Source: an uncultured Alistipes sp.
GTDB taxonomy: Bacteria; Bacteroidota; Bacteroidia; Bacteroidales; Rikenellaceae
Assembly (NCBI GenBank): GCA_959604655.1
Contig: CAUHCL010000061.1
Span: forward strand, 1-12,917
Length of the DNA stretch: 12,917 nt
Reading direction: 5' to 3'
The notes beneath the pieces were generated by a model. It did not search any database. It worked only from the letters and a program-made list of their open reading frames with translations, and was not told the DNA's origin. Below are positions 1 to 5,654 of the stretch, in pieces; the first letter of the stretch is position 1; every line of letters begins with the position of its first letter. The position numbers and the translations under genes are program-made.

Positions 1-228
1 CTTGAAGGTTTCGGCCAGATTCAGACGCTCGGCATAGACGTCGTAGGCCCACTTGTGCTTTATATACATGTCGACCGAATCGGCCAGCGACTCGTAGGGG
101 TCGGCCGAACGAACGAAAAGGCTGTGACGCTCGCGGACGCAATTGCCGTAAAACGCGTCGTAGCACCACAACGCCGCACCGACCAGAACGGCGAAGACAA
201 CAATCAGAGGTATAATTATCTTTTTCAT
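1..228 (-). CDS. mltG: Endolytic transglycosylase MltG-like protein, N-terminal part (runs off the left edge)
   Basis: The first 76 residues are visible. The start is the ATG at 226-228, and the reading frame is open to the window edge. The protein begins MKKIIIPLIVV, a single N-terminal signal-anchor helix (about residues 3-24). A segment with spaced Ser/Asp and Tyr/Trp residues follows (SADPYESLADSVD, then KHKWAYDVYAERLNL). This resembles the first periplasmic domain of Bacteroidota MltG, where a short strand is followed by D-x-L/V-x-x-L and F/W-x-W-x-A-x-R-x-x-L. MltG is an inner-membrane lytic transglycosylase that cuts nascent peptidoglycan strands. The catalytic YceG domain lies outside the window, so the call rests on the N-terminal pattern only; another small anchored periplasmic protein is possible. 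A promoter lies just upstream at 250-280. Confidence 0.55.
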   Translation of the reverse strand, partial: MKKIIIPLIVVFAVLVGAALWCYDAFYGNCVRERHSLFVRSADPYESLADSVDMYIKHKWAYDVYAERLNLAETFK

Positions 229-249
229 CCGAAACCGCATTATATTCTG

Positions 250-280
250 CAAATATACTATTTGCGCGCCAAATTGCAAA
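250..280 (-). promoter_or_regulatory. Bacteroidota promoter of the mltG-like gene
   Basis: On the minus strand a TTTG (-33 element, 277-280) and a TATATTTG (-7 element, 250-257, perfect TAnnTTTG) are separated by 19 bases, matching the Bacteroidota primary sigma consensus. Transcription would start near 243, giving a leader of about 15 bases. It is divergent from the SRP RNA promoter. Confidence 0.75.
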
Positions 281-320
281 AGCGGCCGAGCGAATAAAAG
301 CAACAATTTATCGGTCGGCT

Positions 321-351
321 ATTGCCGATTACATTTTTTTTTCTACCTTTG
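321..351 (+). promoter_or_regulatory. Promoter of the SRP RNA gene
   Basis: ATTG at 321-324 and TACCTTTG at 344-351 are 19 bases apart, a good match to the TTTG/TAnnTTTG promoter. The predicted start, around 357, coincides with the 5' end of the closing helix of the SRP RNA. Confidence 0.75.
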
Positions 352-356
352 CGCTC

Positions 357-456
357 GGGTAAGTCTTATACGACCAGCTCCTACAGAATCCCCCAGGTGT
401 GGAAGCAAGCAAGGGTATGTGGTTGTAGCGGTGCGATATAAGTAGCTTACCCTTTT
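357..456 (+). ncRNA. ffs: Small bacterial signal recognition particle RNA (4.5S type)
   Basis: This is the RNA core of the signal recognition particle, which binds Ffh and targets membrane and secreted proteins co-translationally. The transcript folds into one long hairpin. GGGTAAG (357-363) pairs with CTTACCC (446-452), CTTATA (365-370) with TATAAG (437-442), and CTACA (381-385) with TGTAG (424-428). The tip carries the conserved Ffh-binding signature CAGG-tgt-GGAA-gca-AGCA-AGG (about 395-413), with the GGAA tetraloop and the asymmetric 5' CAGG / 3' AGCA internal loop. A run of six T (453-458) follows the closing helix and acts as terminator. A promoter at 321-351 sets the 5' end. The length of about 100 nt fits the small bacterial class without an Alu domain. 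Confidence 0.9.
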
Positions 457-558
457 TTATTTGCTGTTCCACGACATCGCACGACGCCCGTCATTGCACA
501 TGACCCGAGCCGCCGCAAGGATTCTCACGGGCGAAAAACAAAAATATCCGCGCAAATA

Positions 559-590
559 TTTGGATTACCGACAACTTATCGCTAACTTTG
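559..590 (+). promoter_or_regulatory. Promoter of the cold-shock gene
   Basis: TTTG at 559-562 and TAACTTTG at 583-590 are 20 bases apart, a full match to the Bacteroidota consensus. Start near 596 would give a leader of about 49 nt, short compared with the long thermosensor leader of E. coli cspA. Confidence 0.75.
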
Positions 591-630
591 GTATAACCTA
601 AACTTATTACAACAACTTAAATCAAGAGGG

Positions 631-636
631 AAAGGA
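631..636 (+). promoter_or_regulatory. Unusually strong Shine-Dalgarno site of the cold-shock gene
   Basis: AAAGGAG at 630-636 sits 8 bases before the ATG at 645. Most genes in this phylum, including the neighbours here, lack such a clear site, so it stands out and fixes the start codon. Confidence 0.6.
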
Positions 637-644
637 GATTACTT

Positions 645-854
645 ATGATTGGCAAGGTAAAATGGTTCGAAAGCAAAAAAGGCTACGGCTTCATCATGTG
701 CGAAGACGGTCGTGAATTGTTCGTACACTACACGGGAATCGTGGCCGACGGATATAAAGCGCTGTCCGAAGGCCAGAGGGTCGAGTTCGAGATAGGCACT
801 ACCGAGAAAGGCGATCAGGCGGTGAACGTGAAGGTGATCCACAACGAAAAATAA
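645..854 (+). CDS. Cold-shock domain protein (CspA family)
   Basis: A 69-residue single cold-shock domain, the normal length of the family. It acts in the cytoplasm as a single-stranded nucleic acid chaperone that melts mRNA structure. RNP1 is K-G-Y-G-F-I (residues 12-17) and RNP2 is L-F-V-H-Y-T (25-30); the usual I-H of RNP2 is V-H here. The N-terminal G-x-V-K-W-F signature (3-8) is intact. The start at 645 is supported by a strong ribosome site and by the family N-terminus. The gene is monocistronic: own promoter at 559-590 and a perfect terminator hairpin at 877-907. Whether it is cold-induced, growth-phase dependent or constitutive cannot be told from sequence. Its Glu-rich surface (EDGRE, GTTEKGD) is normal for the fold. 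Confidence 0.92.
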   Translation: MIGKVKWFESKKGYGFIMCEDGRELFVHYTGIVADGYKALSEGQRVEFEIGTTEKGDQAVNVKVIHNEK

Positions 855-876
855 ATATTTCGAAGCATTAAAAAGC

Positions 877-908
877 AAATCCGTGCGGGACGATCCCGCA
901 CGGATTTG
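877..908 (+). terminator. Hairpin terminator of the cold-shock gene
   Basis: A perfect 14-bp stem: 877-890 pairs with 894-907 around a CGA loop. The stem closes with AAAT/ATTT, so the T residues lie in its 3' arm, followed by GTT. It lies 22 bases after the stop codon. Confidence 0.8.
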
Positions 909-941
909 TTATGTTGTAATTGCGGCAGGTTTGCCGTTTTC

Positions 942-1018
942 GAGTCGTAGCCTGCGGAGTGATCGACAGCGAGCCTCCGCGGGGCGAGGCTACGGCTCGC
1001 GCGGCTCTAAAGAGCCGC
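942..1018. repeat. Structured intergenic DNA: two adjacent inverted repeats
   Basis: The arm 942-959 pairs continuously (18 bp including one G-T) with 975-980 plus 987-998, interrupted only by a six-base bulge at 981-986; the loop is 960-974. Immediately next to it, GCGGCTCT (1001-1008) pairs with AGAGCCGC (1011-1018). Together they fill the gap between the end of the steroid operon and the cold-shock terminator. They may end leftward transcription, but neither is followed by a T-run on the minus strand. Confidence 0.5.
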
Positions 1019-1030
1019 CCCAATCCTGCC

Positions 1031-1840
1031 CTACTTCTGAAACTTCATCGTAAAGTTTCTCAGCCAACGCATCGGAGGCCCCGACAGCATACGGCAGAAC
1101 GGTATGAAGAGTCGGAACCACCAGTCGGGCACCTTGCATCGGCGGCCGCGCCACATGGCCCGCAGCGAGCGCCGCGCGCAGCTGTCGGGTGTCATCAGCA
1201 CGCCTATCTTCACGCCTATGCGCTGCCAGCGGGGCGAGAGCCCGTACAGATCGGTCGCTATACCCGCGGGGCATATGGCCGTGACGGTGACGCCCTTCGC
1301 CTCCACCTCCTTTGAGAAGGCGACCGAGAAACTCTTCAGATAAGCCTTGCTCGCACTGTAAAGCGACAGACCCGGGTAGGGCATCCATATCGAGTACGAC
1401 GACATGTTGAGTATGCGTCCGCCGCCACGCGCGATCATGTCGGCGGCATAGAGACGGCAGGTCTTGGTCGCCGTGAGATCGTGCAGGAATATTATCCGCT
1501 CGATACGCTCCACGGGGGTATCCAGTATATCGCAGAACGAGAACATGCCCGCATTGTTTATGAGCACATCCACCTTGATGCCCTCTGCCTCGGTCCAGGC
1601 GAAAAGTTCTTCGCCCGCCTCGGGCGTAGCCAGATCCTTGGACAGTATGCGTACTCCGACGGCGGGATTCGCCGCCCGCACCTCTTCGGCCGCCGCGGCC
1701 AGCTCCCGCTCGTCGACGGCCACCATCACCACGTTGTAACCCGCCGCGGCCAGCTGCAACGCATAACTGCGGCCTATGCCTTTCGACGCGCCCGTCACCA
1801 GCGCCGTTTTCGATGCGGGCACCACCTCTCCGAGTCTCAT
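1031..1840 (-). CDS. Short-chain dehydrogenase/reductase, candidate hydroxysteroid dehydrogenase
   Basis: A 269-residue classical SDR using NAD(P)H. The cofactor motif T-G-A-S-K-G-I-G lies at residues 16-23, N-N-A-G at 95-98, and the catalytic triad is Ser147 or Ser148 with Tyr161 and Lys165 (Y-S-A-S-K). After the Rossmann core comes a basic, Trp/Phe-rich tail (about 220-269) typical of the 17-beta-HSD-like branch, which could let the enzyme sit at the membrane. It is the last gene of a three-gene operon. Its ATG (1838-1840) lies four bases after the flavin reductase stop (1845-1847), which implies translational coupling. In context it would reduce the 3-keto group (or oxidise the alcohol) of a sterol or bile acid, as in 3-beta-HSDH of gut Bacteroidales. 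The position and stereochemistry attacked cannot be read from sequence; a fatty ketone or aldehyde substrate remains possible. Confidence 0.85.
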   Translation of the reverse strand: MRLGEVVPASKTALVTGASKGIGRSYALQLAAAGYNVVMVAVDERELAAAAEEVRAANPAVGVRILSKDLATPEAGEELFAWTEAEGIKVDVLINNAGMFSFCDILDTPVERIERIIFLHDLTATKTCRLYAADMIARGGGRILNMSSYSIWMPYPGLSLYSASKAYLKSFSVAFSKEVEAKGVTVTAICPAGIATDLYGLSPRWQRIGVKIGVLMTPDSCARRSLRAMWRGRRCKVPDWWFRLFIPFCRMLSGPPMRWLRNFTMKFQK

Positions 1841-1844
1841 AGGC

Positions 1845-3080
1845 CTACCGAAGTTTCAGTTCGCGTTTGATGACCTCGGGCAGATCGCCGCAATTGTGGC
1901 AGCACTGCATGTCGATCGAATACATGCGGGCTATGCAGTAATCCTTGTGGTCGCACCCCGAGCGGGTGGAGATATCGCCCTCGCGCATCTTGTTCACGAA
2001 CGCGGGGTCGTTTACCAGCGCACGCGCCATCTGCACCAGCTCGAATCCCGAGTCCAGCACCTTCTCCATTCCTTCGCGCGACACTATGCCGCCCACGTAT
2101 ACCAGCGGACCTTTCAGCTCGCGGCGGAACTTGCGGGCATTCTCCAGGAAGAAACACTCCTTGAAATCGTACTGACGAATCATCCACTGGCCGAACAGCG
2201 ACACCACGATCTTCTGCGGCCACAGGCTCCACGGCATGTAGTAGCCCATAGTTTTGGTGGGTATGCGCCCGCGCATGACGGCCATCGGCGCCTTCGAGAC
2301 GAAGCCCGACGAGAGCACTATGCCGTGCACGCCGAACGACTCGATGCGTTTGGCTATCTCGATCGACTCGGGGATCTCTATGCCGCCCTTGAATCCGTCC
2401 TCCATGTTGTGCTTCACCAGCACGGCGGTATTGGTCCGCACCGCGGCCTCCATCACCTCTTCCAGACACATGTCCATGAAGCGCATGCGGTTGGCGAGCG
2501 ATCCGCCGAACTCGTCGCGGCGATGGTTGGTGTAGGGCGACAGGAACTGCGAGATCAGATAGCCGTGGCCCGCATGCACCTCCACGCTGTCGAAACCCGC
2601 CTCGTGGGCCGTCACCACCGCACGGCCGAAATCGCGTGCCATGTCGGCTATCTCCGCGCGGCGCAGCCTGCGATGGAACGTGGGCGAATAGAGGTTGAAT
2701 CCCGTCGAGGCCGACACGGGAAAGCATCCTGCCGTCGACCAGTGGGTCATGTTGCCGCAGTGGCCGATCTGGATTCCCGCGGCCGCGCCCTCGCGGTGTA
2801 TGTCGTCGGTTATGTCCCTGAGCGCGGGCACTATCTCGTCGCGCAGCCACAGCTGGCTGTTGAACGACACTCCGCTGCGGTTGACCGACGCATAGGCCAG
2901 AGTGGTCATGCCGATGCCTCCGCGCGCCACGCTGACGTGGTAATCCTTCAGCTTCTGCGTGGGGCCGAAATCCTTGCCCATGGACTCGAACGCCGCCGAA
3001 CGGATGGTGCGGTTGCGCAGAGTCACGGGACCGAGTTTATAAGGTGTGAAGAGTTTGGAATCCTTCAAATCTTTTTCCAT
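1845..3080 (-). CDS. NADH:flavin oxidoreductase of the Old Yellow Enzyme family, BaiCD-like candidate 5-beta-reductase
   Basis: A 411-residue FMN TIM-barrel enzyme. Signature H-A-G-H-G-Y-L-I-S-Q-F-L-S-P (169-182), with His169 and His172 in the active-site region, is followed by N-x-R-x-D-E-F-G-G-S-x-x-N-R (185-198). I-Q-I-G-H-C-G (103-109) and the phosphate-binding V-G-G (329-331) are also present. This is the single-domain form: the C-terminal flavodoxin/NADH domain of 2,4-dienoyl-CoA reductase and of full-length bile acid BaiCD is missing. The iron-sulfur motif region reads C376-x2-K379-x2-C382 then C393, C394 and C397, so the usual second cysteine of C-x2-C-x2-C is lysine. The family reduces activated C=C bonds. 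Next to a steroid 5-alpha-reductase homologue, the parallel job of saturating a delta4-3-keto steroid to the 5-beta product is the best inference. Its ATG lies 17 bases after the upstream gene's stop. Confidence 0.88.
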   Translation of the reverse strand: MEKDLKDSKLFTPYKLGPVTLRNRTIRSAAFESMGKDFGPTQKLKDYHVSVARGGIGMTTLAYASVNRSGVSFNSQLWLRDEIVPALRDITDDIHREGAAAGIQIGHCGNMTHWSTAGCFPVSASTGFNLYSPTFHRRLRRAEIADMARDFGRAVVTAHEAGFDSVEVHAGHGYLISQFLSPYTNHRRDEFGGSLANRMRFMDMCLEEVMEAAVRTNTAVLVKHNMEDGFKGGIEIPESIEIAKRIESFGVHGIVLSSGFVSKAPMAVMRGRIPTKTMGYYMPWSLWPQKIVVSLFGQWMIRQYDFKECFFLENARKFRRELKGPLVYVGGIVSREGMEKVLDSGFELVQMARALVNDPAFVNKMREGDISTRSGCDHKDYCIARMYSIDMQCCHNCGDLPEVIKRELKLR

Positions 3081-3097
3081 ATCTTTTCAGGTTTCTT

Positions 3098-3868
3098 CTA
3101 ATAGATAAAGGGAAGTATGCGTTTGCGCCGCAACGAGGTGAATTCCTCGCCGAACTCGGCCTCGTAGCGCTTGTAGAGCGACGCCGACCGAGGCGCCAGG
3201 TTGGCGAAGGTCCACAGCACGAACACCGCGCCCGCCCACGACCACGAAGCCACGGCGAAGCCCGTCCACTCCAGCAGCTCGCCGAAGTAGTTGGCCGACG
3301 ACACGTAGCGGAACATTCCGCCGCGCGGTATGTAGTGGCGCGTGTCGCCCTCCTTGCGCAGGTGGCGTATGATGTAGTCCGACTGCCAGTTGACGAACAT
3401 GCCGACGAAGAACAGCGCCGCGCCGACGTAAAAAAACGGCTTGCCGAACCAGCCGTCGTAGTAATCGGACGGAGCCACGTAGAATATCCATCCGCCCTGC
3501 ATGAAAGCGTTGAGCGTGTTGAACACCATGCCCATGACGACGATTCCCAGCGGCATCTTCGATTTGCCGCGCATGAGCAGCGGGAATATGAACGAACGCT
3601 GGAAGTAGTGCAGCTGGAACATCGCCGCCAGCGCGAGCGGCGCGGCATCCCACCGTCGGTCGGAGCATGCCCACAGCACGCACATCATGATGAACACGGG
3701 CGACTCCATCAGCACCCACCCCGCCTTGTTGGGTACGGGAGGTCCGTAACGGCGGTCGAACAGATAGCCGTAGCCCGCCTCGAAGAATTGCAGGGCGACG
3801 AACACCACGACGGCCGTCAAGGCCATCACCACGAGAAACGTATCGTACAGAGCCGAATAATTTTCCAT
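3098..3868 (-). CDS. Steroid 5-alpha-reductase family membrane enzyme (SRD5A-like)
   Basis: A 256-residue polytopic inner-membrane protein with about six to seven hydrophobic helices. The SRD5A landmarks are visible: G-W-V-L-M-E-S-P (50-57), aligning with the WFLQELP motif of animal enzymes with Glu55 kept and the preceding Gln replaced by Met; L-H-Y-F-Q-R-S-F (86-93), matching the HYFHRTF motif; S-A-N-Y-F-G-E-L-L-E-W-T-G-F-A (191-205); and a C-terminus E-F-G-E-E-F...R-K-R-I-L-P-F-I-Y like the eukaryotic Y-P-x-x-R-K-A-L-I-P-F-I-F. The family reduces the delta4 bond of 3-oxo steroids with NADPH, giving 5-alpha (allo) products. The start at 3868 is chosen because homologues begin just before the first helix; an in-frame ATG at 3907 would add 13 atypical residues. 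First gene of the operon with the flavin reductase and the SDR. Confidence 0.92.
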   Translation of the reverse strand: MENYSALYDTFLVVMALTAVVVFVALQFFEAGYGYLFDRRYGPPVPNKAGWVLMESPVFIMMCVLWACSDRRWDAAPLALAAMFQLHYFQRSFIFPLLMRGKSKMPLGIVVMGMVFNTLNAFMQGGWIFYVAPSDYYDGWFGKPFFYVGAALFFVGMFVNWQSDYIIRHLRKEGDTRHYIPRGGMFRYVSSANYFGELLEWTGFAVASWSWAGAVFVLWTFANLAPRSASLYKRYEAEFGEEFTSLRRKRILPFIY

Positions 3869-4131
3869 TCGCGAGAAATTTGCAACACTCCGAATCTCCG
3901 TCGGCAATCCGCTGCCGCGGGTTCGGAGCGCAACGTTAAAATCCGCGTAAATATACTAAAATTACTGCAAAATGCCGCTTCCGCACCGCACTATTTCCCG
4001 CAAGCGGCATATTTACGGACAAATATGACCCAAACGATTCGGCCTCTGCCCGCGTTTTCGGCTGCTGCCGCTTCGATCGGACAGCATTCGGCAAGCGAAA
4101 GCAGCCGCGGCCGCAAGACATTGAAACGAAA
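3869..4131. promoter_or_regulatory. Upstream region of the steroid operon, with inverted repeat and weak promoter candidate
   Basis: Together with the terminator at 4132-4157 this is a gene-free stretch of about 300 bases. It contains a perfect 9-bp inverted repeat, ATGCCGCTT (3972-3980) and AAGCGGCAT (4002-4010), 21 bases apart. On the minus strand TATATTTA at 3948-3955 is one base off the TAnnTTTG element and about 80 bases before the ATG, but I see no TTTG at the right distance. The inverted repeat overlaps where the -33 element would lie, suggesting an operator or a leader hairpin. Nothing coding is seen. Confidence 0.4.
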
Positions 4132-4157
4132 CGGGGTACGGAAAACTCCGCACCCCG
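4132..4157 (-). terminator. Terminator of the small Ser/Arg-rich gene
   Basis: On the minus strand CGGGGTGCGG pairs with CCGTACCCCG (10 bp, one G-T) around a T-rich six-base loop, followed by GTTTCGTTTC. It lies about 20 bases after the stop codon at 4178. Confidence 0.6.
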
Positions 4158-4177
4158 CACATCTTCGGATGTCAACC

Positions 4178-4372
4178 CTATTTCTTCGAATACTGGTTGC
4201 GACCCGTGGGATTGTTGCCGCGCGAGGCGGTACCCGTCGACTGCGAACGCGCCGTGCCGCGCGATGCCGAAGTCGAGGCGGTAGAACGACCCGAAGTCGA
4301 ACTCTTGGCCGTCGTCGTTTTGCCCGAACCGCTCTGCGAACGGCTTGTCGTCTTGGTGTTGGATTCTTTCAT
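4178..4372 (-). CDS. Small Ser/Thr/Arg/Gly-rich low-complexity protein
   Basis: A 64-residue protein beginning MKESNTKTTSRSQSGSGK and made almost only of Ser, Thr, Gly, Arg, Lys, Ala and Asn, with no hydrophobic segment, no cysteine and a strongly basic charge. It is probably disordered. I do not recognise a named family. Support for a real gene: the composition is consistent from start to stop, a hairpin terminator follows at 4132-4157, and the upstream gap is AT-rich. It follows the manganese catalase by 88 bases in the same direction, so it may be co-transcribed or started from that AT-rich gap. Basic disordered mini-proteins can bind nucleic acids or act as desiccation protectants; this is speculation. 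The reverse frame over this stretch is also open, which lowers certainty. Confidence 0.6.
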   Translation of the reverse strand: MKESNTKTTSRSQSGSGKTTTAKSSTSGRSTASTSASRGTARSQSTGTASRGNNPTGRNQYSKK

Positions 4373-4402
4373 AACTCAAAAAATTTTATTAAACATTGTT
4401 CG

Positions 4403-4434
4403 GTCTCGTGCCGCATCACACGGCGGTCCGAGAC
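4403..4434 (-). terminator. Hairpin between the catalase gene and the small gene, possible terminator or attenuator
   Basis: GTCTCG (4403-4408) pairs with CGAGAC (4429-4434), and inside it CCGC (4411-4414) with GCGG (4423-4426). On the minus strand it is followed by an AT-rich run containing TTTTTT about 25 bases later, not immediately, so it may be a weak terminator or leader structure. Confidence 0.35.
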
Positions 4435-4460
4435 GCGTATATTCGATGCTGTGCAGCCGA

Positions 4461-5435
4461 TCATCGGCTCTGTCCGACGGGTTCGCGCTTGCGGGTCTCG
4501 GTCTTGCCCGTACGATACTCGCACCACTGCATGTTCCCCGTATCGGTCGTGCGGCGTATCTCGCCGCTGCGCTCCTTGGCCAGCCTCTTGTCGGCACTGC
4601 GCACCGACGCCTCGGTGCGCTCGGTACCCTCGGGCTTCAGATCGGTGAGTCCGTCGGTAGTCATCGCCTGCCCGTGAGGATCGTCGACATAGCGCCACTC
4701 CTCGTCGAGCCCCGTGCTGCGCCCCTCGTTCCACGGTCCGAAGGCATCGCCGCCCGACGAATGGTTGGAGTAGAGATTGCAATAGCGCGGATCGCCCTGA
4801 CGCACGCCCGGCGGGAAGTTGGGCGAGATGGTCTCCAGCGCCGCCTCGAACTGCTGGAAATGGGCTATTTCGCGGGCCATAAGGAAATTGAGAGTAGCCA
4901 GCACGTATTTGTCGTCGGTAAATTCCATCAGGTATTCGTACACGATCTTGGCTCTCGATTCGGCCGCTATGTTCGACCGCAGATCGACCGTCAGATCGCC
5001 GTTGGCATTCACGTAGGTCCCCTGCCACGGCATGCCGTTGCTGTCGGTGAGCGCGGGGCCGCCGCCCGTCAGCACACCGAACTGGGGATTGACCGAGAAG
5101 GCCGAATGGATGAGATCGTCCTTCGAGAAGCCGTCGCCGAAAATGTCGTTGCGTTCGGCGACATCCTTCAAATCGCCGTTCACGCCCGAAAGCAGCATCT
5201 GGATCGTGGCGCCGACGATTTCGAGATGGCCCAGCTCTTCGGTGGCGATATCCATCAGCATGTCGTATTTGTCGGGATAGGGATTATGGCATGCGAAGGC
5301 CTGCACGAAATACTGCATGGCGGCCTTGAGCTCGCCGTTGCCGCCGCCGAACTGTTCGAGCAGCAGACGGGCGAAACGCGGATCGGGTCGCGATACGCGG
5401 GCATTGTACTGGAGTTCTTTGGAGTGGTAAAACAT
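4461..5435 (-). CDS. Manganese catalase (non-haem dimanganese catalase)
   Basis: A 324-residue cytoplasmic enzyme that splits hydrogen peroxide into water and oxygen with a dimanganese centre, so it needs no haem. The five ligands expected from the family are visible: Glu35 (G-N-G-E-L), Glu67 and His70 (A-T-E-E-L-G-H-L-E), Glu159 (A-A-E-S-R-A-K) and His192 (M-A-R-E-I-A-H-F-Q). Spacing matches the Lactobacillus enzyme in the first helix pair, with a longer insertion before Glu159. The long C-terminal tail (about 245-324), rich in Asp, Gly and Thr, wraps neighbouring subunits in the hexamer. The start at 5435 (MFYHSKELQY) fits the family N-terminus; the frame continues upstream to 5582, but those 49 residues look non-coding. 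Neighbours are two small stress-like proteins in the same direction. I see no convincing promoter; the 219-base upstream gap contains a hairpin at 5601-5628. Confidence 0.93.
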   Translation of the reverse strand: MFYHSKELQYNARVSRPDPRFARLLLEQFGGGNGELKAAMQYFVQAFACHNPYPDKYDMLMDIATEELGHLEIVGATIQMLLSGVNGDLKDVAERNDIFGDGFSKDDLIHSAFSVNPQFGVLTGGGPALTDSNGMPWQGTYVNANGDLTVDLRSNIAAESRAKIVYEYLMEFTDDKYVLATLNFLMAREIAHFQQFEAALETISPNFPPGVRQGDPRYCNLYSNHSSGGDAFGPWNEGRSTGLDEEWRYVDDPHGQAMTTDGLTDLKPEGTERTEASVRSADKRLAKERSGEIRRTTDTGNMQWCEYRTGKTETRKREPVGQSR

Positions 5436-5600
5436 ACGCTTCAAATTTCGGTTAAACACTGCGGCCCACCATCGGCCTCGGACTCCCGCGGGGAGCGATA
5501 CGCCGAAAAGGCCGCAACGCAGTAATGCAAAGCAAAACACTTGCCAAAAAAAGCCTTCGCTGCCGCACATTTCGCCAAACATGCCGCCACCGACGACAAG

Positions 5601-5628
5601 CGGGCCGCCCGACGAATCGGACGGCCCG
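5601..5628. terminator. GC-rich hairpin after the LEA-like gene
   Basis: 5601-5612 pairs with 5617-5628 (11 of 12 bases, one C-A mismatch) around CGAA. For leftward transcripts the T-run lies before rather than after the hairpin, so termination would have to be Rho-assisted or the hairpin serves as a 3' stabiliser. Confidence 0.45.
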
Positions 5629-5654
5629 CAAAAAAGGTTGCGCCGTAAGGAGAC

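Noticed and set aside
1776..3101. A 441-codon open frame on the plus strand opposite the flavin reductase
   Set aside because: It is antisense to an enzyme with clear motifs; the protein is His/Arg/Ala-rich with no fold signature, as expected from the codon bias of a GC-rich genome.
4455..4469. AGCCGAT-C-ATCGGCT palindrome at the end of the catalase gene
   Set aside because: A one-base loop and an overlap with the stop codon make it a chance palindrome more likely than a regulatory site.
3335..4648. A 437-codon plus-strand frame crossing the 5-alpha-reductase gene, the intergenic region and the small gene
   Set aside because: It spans several real genes and a terminator, its composition changes abruptly, and no start signal is seen.
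4197..5525. A 442-codon plus-strand frame opposite the manganese catalase
   Set aside because: It is a shadow of the catalase, whose metal ligands are all intact on the minus strand.
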